Below, one piece after another: positions 57,658 to 64,000 of a stretch of 64,000 nucleotides of DNA; position 1 is the first letter of the stretch, and every line of letters begins with the position of its first letter. This DNA is from Aquatica leii (taxonomy: Eukaryota > Arthropoda > Insecta > Coleoptera > Lampyridae): NCBI GenBank assembly GCA_035610365.1, contig CM069432.1, positions 240,588,104 through 240,652,103 on the forward strand. The letters run 5' to 3'. A program made the position numbers and the translations under genes. Under the pieces are notes generated by a model. That model was not told the DNA's origin. It did not search any database and saw only the letters and a program-made list of their open reading frames with translations.

Positions 57658-57880
57658 GAATTAGCGGAATCACAGTCGAATTGCGCGCGCTTTTGAATAC
57701 AACTTTCGTAAAACTGTGAACTAGGATGAAATCCTAGTTCCACCCTCGGCAGGATGCTTTGGCCATCTCTGTCGTACTGGTACAATCGTAATTGGATGCG
57801 TCTTCTTTGTATGTGGCGCCGGCGCCTATACATCTGCCCACACTCGTAGAAGCATCTTGGCACATCTAAAATATATGAAT
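57658..57880 (-). other. Possible host exon, unidentified
   Basis: A GC-richer patch on the minus strand, preceded by a decent acceptor (catatattttag|atgtgcc). Two frames stay open and are Cys-containing (one reads DVPRCFYECGQMYRRRR). A donor cannot be fixed. It contains the small hairpin aactaggatgaaatcctagt (about 57720-57740). It could belong to the LDLa gene or to nothing. Confidence 0.25.
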
Positions 57881-60417
57881 AAAGGTGCCACACGATTTTG
57901 AACTAGACGTAGTTTGTACTCATTAATAAACACAAATAGTAAACGTCACTTACTAGTTTTCGGCTGTCATTTGTTTACGATTTTTCATTACTCAATAGCT
58001 TAAATGACAAACTAATTATGTATTTATTTAAAAAAAAAAGATTATAACAGTTCTTTTCGATTGATACGTGGGTGAGAAAAACAACAAACGCAATTTGTGC
58101 TATGTAATTTTATTTACTTAAAATGAAAATTATTCGTACGTAATCACTACTTTCTAAATATTAATACATTCAACGCATACAGATCAGTACAGGAACTGTT
58201 AAAATTTTAATACATTCAACATCCATAGAAATTTATCTTATTGTAATATATTTGATTAAGAACATCTTTCTTTTTATTTTTCACAGCTTGATCTAAAGGG
58301 TTTTACTTACTAACAATAAAAAATCAAAAACTATTTCGTTTTATATTGTGTTTTCCACACTACTTCTCGCAGATTACTCTAAATATAAAAGAGCTTCTAG
58401 TATTAGAAAACGCGATATCTATATATGGCTAAATTTGATCTTATATTGCTAATTTTTATAGCAGTATTTGTAACTAAATATATTTTAAATTTTATCCGGT
58501 TTAAATCATCACATTTTCATTCAATGCAGGTTACGTAAACCATCCTTCGAGCATAATAATGAATACACAATTGTACAGTTTTTAATGTCGCTATAGGTAC
58601 TTACATATGATAATGATGTTACAACATCTCTAATCATTATCCATGTATACATTTTGAATCGGCTTGCACTGATATACATATAATGTCATCTCGTTTTATA
58701 AATAAATCGCAAAAGGTTTTTTTAAAGGTTAACTTATACAAAAAACTTAACAATGCAATAACACAAAAATGGCAATGACAATTTTATTTTCTACTTTCAC
58801 TATTGCTTATAAGTAGCTAAATAAAAATTTAAGAAATCTAAGGAAAGCTTTAGTGCATGGAAATATGATATATTAGTTTTTAAAAGCAGCATTTGATCAT
58901 ACAGGTTTTACAAGAAAATATAAATACGATGAAAATACAATTAATGTTTATAGACATTTTGTCTTATTTAAAAACATTAGTTTTTTATGAATGAAAACTG
59001 TAAAATATTACAAGAAAGTAACCTTTGAAACAAAATTTTTTACGTTGATTATAAACGTATAGTTTTCAGTTTTCAGTTACATTTAATGTGATTTTACAAG
59101 TAGGTTCAAAGCAATTTTCAATAAACAAAAAATAATTTGCTGTATTCTTATACACACCTAACTGAAGATATGTAGATTTAATCAAATTGTTTATTTGCAC
59201 ATCTAGTAGTCAAAGTATTTGAGCTTATCTATACAGATACATAAATTTATAGATAAAATGTAAATTTTTCTTTTAGACAAACGTCTAATAGTGAATGTAT
59301 GGTACAATTTAAATAAATTTTATGTGAATTATCGCAATAACAATAATTTGAAAATTGGAAGCATATTTCAGTGTTACAAAAAGAAGCACAATTTTAGAAC
59401 ATACTGAAAATGAAAGTGTTGAGTAAAATATATGTTTATAAATAAATCTTTGATGTATAGTTTCCGTGTGACCAACATCTGTTGACGCGCTAAAGGTTTA
59501 ATTTATTAGTAACGTTAAAGTCAATTATATTTTTTATACGAAAAAAATAATTAATAACAGAATTAAAGGATTAAAAATTATTAAATAAAGTAATATCGTC
59601 CTAATAGGTGTTGGGATTAAAAATAGTTTTATTTAAGTACCGTATCATTTAATATATTTTTAAAAAATGATTTTATTTAAAAAGGTTTAACATTCAATTT
59701 TGTTTGAAATAGTTTTGACAAAACAAAAACAAACGAGTAAGTAAACTTAAGTTATAAGTTTAAGCTCTTCAGCAGATTTAAAAGTCCTGTTAATATATCA
59801 TATTCACACACACATTCTTTATCTTAAAAGTAATTTAATATTAAGTACAGTGTAAGTATTCAATTCCTTGTTAATTAACAATTTCGAAAAGTATTATGGG
59901 TTCTAATATTACGAGCAGGTGTAAATGATATTTAGTTACTTATGCTTTTATTGATTGGTAATTATGGTTTTTAAACAATTAGCATATTTTGTTTAGTTTG
60001 ACAAAAATATTAATGTTTGGTTTACTATCCATGTATTATAAAAATCAAAAGATACTACTGCTCGCAATAGTAAATAAACACTTAGTTATATATTTATTAT
60101 GTCAGTTCGTGATAAATGTGTGTACCAGTTATTTGCCAACGAATGCTCTAATAATCCAACGCTTGAAATATTGGGACCTCATCTGTAAAATATCTTTATT
60201 TTTTATTTTGCATAAATTGGAATTATATTCCATCTATTCAGTAAATTAGTGATTTACGATCTAATATACGATTATTTTTCCGTGATAACTTCATATAGTA
60301 TTCGATTTTTTTTATATACAATAACTATTTCTTTTTTATACAATAACATCACAAGACTTTTTCTTGGTTGCACAGACGGAAACTTCTTTACGGAACGCAC
60401 CTATACGCAAGCACCTG
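57881..60417. other. AT-rich, no gene recognised
   Basis: Stop-rich AT-rich DNA downstream of the ion-channel gene. It probably includes its 3' untranslated region near 60400 and below. Confidence 0.45.
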
Positions 60418-60890
60418 TCACTCGAAGAAATAAAACGCCCAATAACCTACGTTAAATAATAAAAAAGTAACTGGAAAAACAATTCTAGAATATTTGTCGA
60501 TTACGTTTACATCTTTAATTTTTGGCATTGATGCTTTTAACGCGGACGCTCCTTTTCGTATTGCATGAAATACTTTTGGTTTATGTATTGGGTAACCTGC
60601 AAAATAAAAAATAATTTCATTGAGATACACGATATTCATATAAATACCTTTGGACCCTCGAAACCTAAGACCCGGAACGGATCTTGGATTTATACCATAT
60701 CCTACGGTTCGAGATATGCGAAAACTAGGAGGGAATTTTGAAGGATCTACGTCTCCTGCTGGTATTCCCGTACTTGATCTTGAACTATTATGTCTATTTC
60801 TGATTGAAGCAATCGGACTCATACGTACATCTTGCAATTCAATTATGTCTTCATTATGTGGATGATAACTCGGGTCAGTCGATTTGGTCC
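60418..60890 (-). CDS. Cys-loop chloride channel subunit, last two exons
   Basis: Exons at 60648-60890 and 60418-60596 are joined across a 51-nt intron (donor AAAG|GTATTT, acceptor TTTTGCAG|GT) with matching phase. The first encodes part of the long M3-M4 cytoplasmic loop (SPIASIRNRHNSSRSSTGIP, FPPSFRISRTVG). The second encodes KVFHAIRKGASALKASMPK, then IKDVNVIDKYSRIVFPVTF, and ends after the fourth membrane helix (LLFNVGYWAFYFFE, stop). DxNxIDKYSRxxFP before M4 is a hallmark of insect GABA-gated chloride channel subunits. The very short tail after M4 looks more like an LCCH3-type subunit than RDL, but this is from memory. The remaining exons must lie to the right, beyond 60890, and were not found. 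Confidence 0.85.
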
Positions 60891-62540
60891 CTAAACAGAA
60901 AAAGCATCCGATTGTACATTTTCAAACTTTCGTGATTTAATTAGACAACATCAAAGCGCTGTTATTAATCAAAGCTCGACATAGTATTTATTTTTATTCC
61001 CGAGATAACGCCCTTTTAAATGTTTATTATTAGTTTTACGATCATTAATTTGCTGGATATAGAATATGAATCTTAAAATAAATGGGAATGTACTCCATGT
61101 TTATTTAAAATAAACAGTCGTGAAAAATAAATTACTATCATAAATAAAACAGAATTATTAAATGTACGCTTGTCATAAAAATTGTTTTATATTTATACAT
61201 TTATCTGTTTTATTTATAACTAATTACTGATGTTATTAAAACCGAAAGATAAATTGCTAAATGTTCTGTAGCACGTTGTATATTTTTACTTTACAGTGAA
61301 CAGGCCGTGTAATTTGCATACATTAGTGTTAAGGTGCACACGTTAAGGATGAGCACGGCAGTTTTTAATTATGTTAAAAACGTGCATTAGTTAGTTTTTT
61401 TATCTACCGTAAAATTAAATACGTTACGTTTTTTAAGTAATAAGGATTTTTATTCAAATAAACGCTTGAAATGCTACATAAGTTTAAGACATAAATGGCA
61501 CTACACTACAAAAATCATTAAATATTACGGTGTTGCAAAAGATTCTTTTGGTTTTTTAATGTAAAATTTTATCTTATTGAGCAAGGTATGCAACGGCAAC
61601 TAAAAGTAAAGTTCAATATGTATGATAATTTGTTGCAATTATTTAGTTTTCCATCTCATGATTATATATTTGCTTCGATGCAAAAAACTCTCCAGGCACG
61701 CGCCTAACACTTTTGGCGCCCTTGTGCAAATTTAAAATAACACCCCAAATGTGTATTACGTTCATATGTGAGTACAGATCCGGGTTAAGTTAGGTATTAT
61801 TATCCACTATTGAAAAATAATTTTAAAAAGTATTTTCATAAATTTATTTTCATTTTTATATTTTACAAGTACAATCCATACAAGTATTTTTTCATTGAGG
61901 TACATAACATAATTATAAACTTATAGAAAACAGAAATATATTCTAACAGTATTACAACTCAAATTTTTTGTATTTTAGTTTCAAATGTAATATATGATAC
62001 AAAAGCACAAGAAATAAAAAAAAAATATTTAAAACGATAAAAATACTCGTTTATATATCACAGGACGAAGCTGGTCGACAAATAAAAACAAAATACTATC
62101 TTATTTTAATAATGCAACATGCCACCTTTTAAAGGTTAATATCCAGGTAGAAGAAAGCGGGGAGCATTGGGCCACGGGGAGCATTCATCCAGGGTAGATA
62201 TTTTTAATGTGATTCAAGTTTCCCGCTCAATAGAGCTGCTTTTAGGTTGCCTATCGTTAGTTCTTCGTCTAGGTAAAAACTAACACGTGTGTTGCGGTTT
62301 GATCAACTTTTAAAGAAAAAAGTTTAAAAGTGCTCCTGAAAGTAAATGTTTTTGATTCATATATTTGATGTTTATATTATTGAAAAATTTGCTTTTTTCT
62401 TTTTTTTTGTGCATAATATCTTCAAATACTGTAGAATTCATAAACATTTTCAATCCTAACCTACAAATTCAAACACTTTCTGTATAATCACATTTCACTC
62501 GCTTCGTGAGGTGGGTAGCTTTCATCCGCACACATTGTGT
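60891..62540. other. Intron or intergenic, no gene recognised
   Basis: Starts with the intron before the 60890 acceptor. A short direct repeat cggggagcatt occurs twice near 62159-62185. Confidence 0.4.
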
Positions 62541-62566
62541 GTGCATTCGGCCATGGCCGAATGCAC
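62541..62566. repeat. Perfect 26-bp palindrome
   Basis: The half site GTGCATTCGGCC is followed by AT and its exact complement. It lies 29 bases before the transposase ATG and right after a near-palindrome (gcacacattgtgtgtgc, 62528-62544). Confidence 0.9.
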
Positions 62567-62594
62567 CTTTTGAAATATTTGTTTTTCTTGCAGA

Positions 62595-63961
62595 TATGCC
62601 TCGAAAACAAAATTTAAAAACTAATAGGAATCAAATAGATGAAAATAGCACCAAACAAGCAATTATAGGCTATTTCAATGGTACCTTCTCCGTAAGAGAG
62701 GGCGCCAGGATACACGGTATAAAAAGATCTACATTACAAAGTCGAAAAAAAGGATATTACAGAAGAGGTCCAAAGAAGAATATTTGCGTCAAAATTTTCA
62801 AAACTTAGAAGACTCTGGTCATGAAAGTGATCAAGAATCGCCCAAATATGCAAACAAATATACGAATAGACAAGTATTTACAACGGAACAAGAGTCTGAA
62901 CTAGAAGCGTATATTAAAAGATGTTTTGATTTAAATTATGGACTGACATATGTTCAAATGGGAAAACGAGCTTTTGAATATGCTTCTGTTTTGCCAAACT
63001 GTCAAATTCCTCCAGAGTGGCATCAAAAACGGCAAGCAAAGGACGGATGGCGCCGAGGGTTTATGTCACGTCATCCGAGACTCTCTTTAACAAAACCAGA
63101 AAGCATGAGTTTGGGTAGAAGCACCGTTTTTAATAAGGTTAAGGTGGGTCAATTTTTCGAAAACCTAAAAAATGTACTGGAGCGTTACAAATTTACTCCG
63201 AGAATATTTAATCTTGATGAGACGGGAGTCACAAGAGGTGAATTGGTGACTTTTGTGGGAATTATTAGCGCATCTAGACAAAGTCTGCCTCCTGTTTATG
63301 TTTTTCCTCGGATCAGTAACATAGAGGACTTTTTAGCTGATGCTCCAGTTTCGAGTCTAGCACTGGGAAACAAGTCTGGTTGGATGACTAACGAGTTGTT
63401 TCCTTCTGTATTAAAGCATATAGTTAAACATACGTCCTGCTCTCGTAGCAATCCAATTTTGTTGTTAGTCGATAACCACATGTTAACCTTACATGCGTCC
63501 AATACTGTAGGGAAAATGGAATTGTCTTACTAAGTTTCGCTCCCCATACAACCCACCGAATGCAGCCACTAGACGTCGGAGTTTTTGGACCTTTTAAAAA
63601 TTTTTGTAATATTGCATTTAATGACTGGATGGTGTCCAATCCCGGTAAAACCATAACGGTTAGAAATATTCCAGAACTAACCCATCGTGCATATTTGAAA
63701 GCATTTACAAATGAAAATATTGTGAGTAGTTTTAAGACCACAGAAGTTTGGCCAATGAATCGCTTGGTGTTTAGTGGTGTAGATTTCACTCCGAGTGCCG
63801 TTACCGATCAACCTTTACCAAATGTAGATAATTCGAACAATATTGCAGAACGTACTACAGTTATAGAGGATGAAAATGGCAATAGCGGTAATATAAATGA
63901 GAAAGATGGAGAAGAACATAACAAAAAAGTGATTTTATTAAGGAAAAAAATGAAAGGTTGA
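62595..63961 (+). pseudogene. pogo/jerky-type transposase, broken
   Basis: The ATG at 62595 begins MPRKQNLKTNRNQ. A pipsqueak-type helix-turn-helix follows (IIGYFNGTFSVREGARIHGI, KRSTLQSRKKG), then a CENP-B-type helix-turn-helix (TEQESELEAYIKRCFDLNYG, WRRGFMSRHPRLSL). The DDE domain has IFNLDETGVT (first Asp), ILLLVDNH (second Asp) and HRMQPLDVGVFGPFK (third Asp). The frame shifts near 62780 and near 63505, and about 20 residues expected between DETGVT and RGELVTFVG are missing. The C-terminus (PMNRLVFSGVDFTPSAV) is followed by an acidic tail. Such genes are pogo/Tigger transposases or domesticated relatives; the damage argues for a dead transposon. Confidence 0.85.
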
Positions 63962-64000
63962 CGGGAAATAACAAGATAATTGTTTTAAGTGACATAAAAT

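Noticed and set aside
1..64000. CRISPR array, operons or bacterial origin
   Set aside because: Spliceosomal introns, LINEs, LDLa modules and a Cys-loop receptor show animal DNA; the regular stem-loops at 5530-5863 have no constant repeat plus unique spacer layout.

Overview
This window looks like intron-rich, AT-rich insect DNA; a beetle is plausible but the sequence does not prove it. Only two pieces look like host genes. One, on the minus strand at 31929-33037, has three exons encoding a secreted or extracellular protein with LDL-receptor class A modules. The other, also minus, at 60418-60890, is the last two exons of a Cys-loop (GABA-receptor-like) chloride channel subunit. Nearly everything else recognisable is transposable-element DNA, much of it nested.

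Region 1 (1-4558): a broken gene with a DUF7869-type domain, then the first copy of a non-coding repeat unit of about 2.3 kb. Region 2 (4559-16166): a Tc1-like transposon inserted at a TA inside that repeat. It has unusually long terminal inverted repeats and a broken, intron-containing transposase. Its left terminal repeat is split by two further retroelements. One is a structurally complete DIRS-like tyrosine-recombinase retrotransposon (4980-10121). The other is a Penelope-like element with a GIY-YIG endonuclease and two near-identical inverted arms of about 846 bp (10120-13350). Region 3 (16167-23090): the second and third copies of the 2.3-kb unit, joined head to tail. The second copy carries a hairpin-ended insertion and a minus-strand Jockey-like LINE; the third carries another hairpin-ended insertion.

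Region 4 (23.1-31.9 kb) is a graveyard: a mariner-like transposase with a DUF4817 start, an inverted fragment of the 2.3-kb unit, a piggyBac transposase, a Gypsy integrase, an IS630/Tc1-like DDE gene and a Penelope GIY-YIG remnant. Region 5 (31.9-42.3 kb): the LDLa gene, a hammerhead-ribozyme-like fossil near 33.5 kb, then an R1-like LINE split by a complete but inactive Gypsy element with about 200-bp LTRs. Region 6 (42.3-55.2 kb): a dead Tc1-like element, Gypsy and Jockey scraps, and a second Gypsy element broken by two R1-like LINEs that both carry internal deletions. Region 7 (55.2-64 kb): AT-rich non-coding DNA, the ion-channel exons, and a pogo/jerky-type transposase gene next to a perfect 26-bp palindrome.

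The strongest candidate for something undescribed is inside the DIRS element. Its gag gene appears to be interrupted by a 489-nt spliceosomal intron with a TACTAAC branch point. That intron is filled with a roughly 60-bp-period array of tiny stem-loops, each with a 5-bp stem and a 3-nt loop, whose two strands differ between copies in a compensatory way. Also notable are the hammerhead-like motifs, the intact DIRS internal complementary region, and the long-armed Tc1-like carrier.
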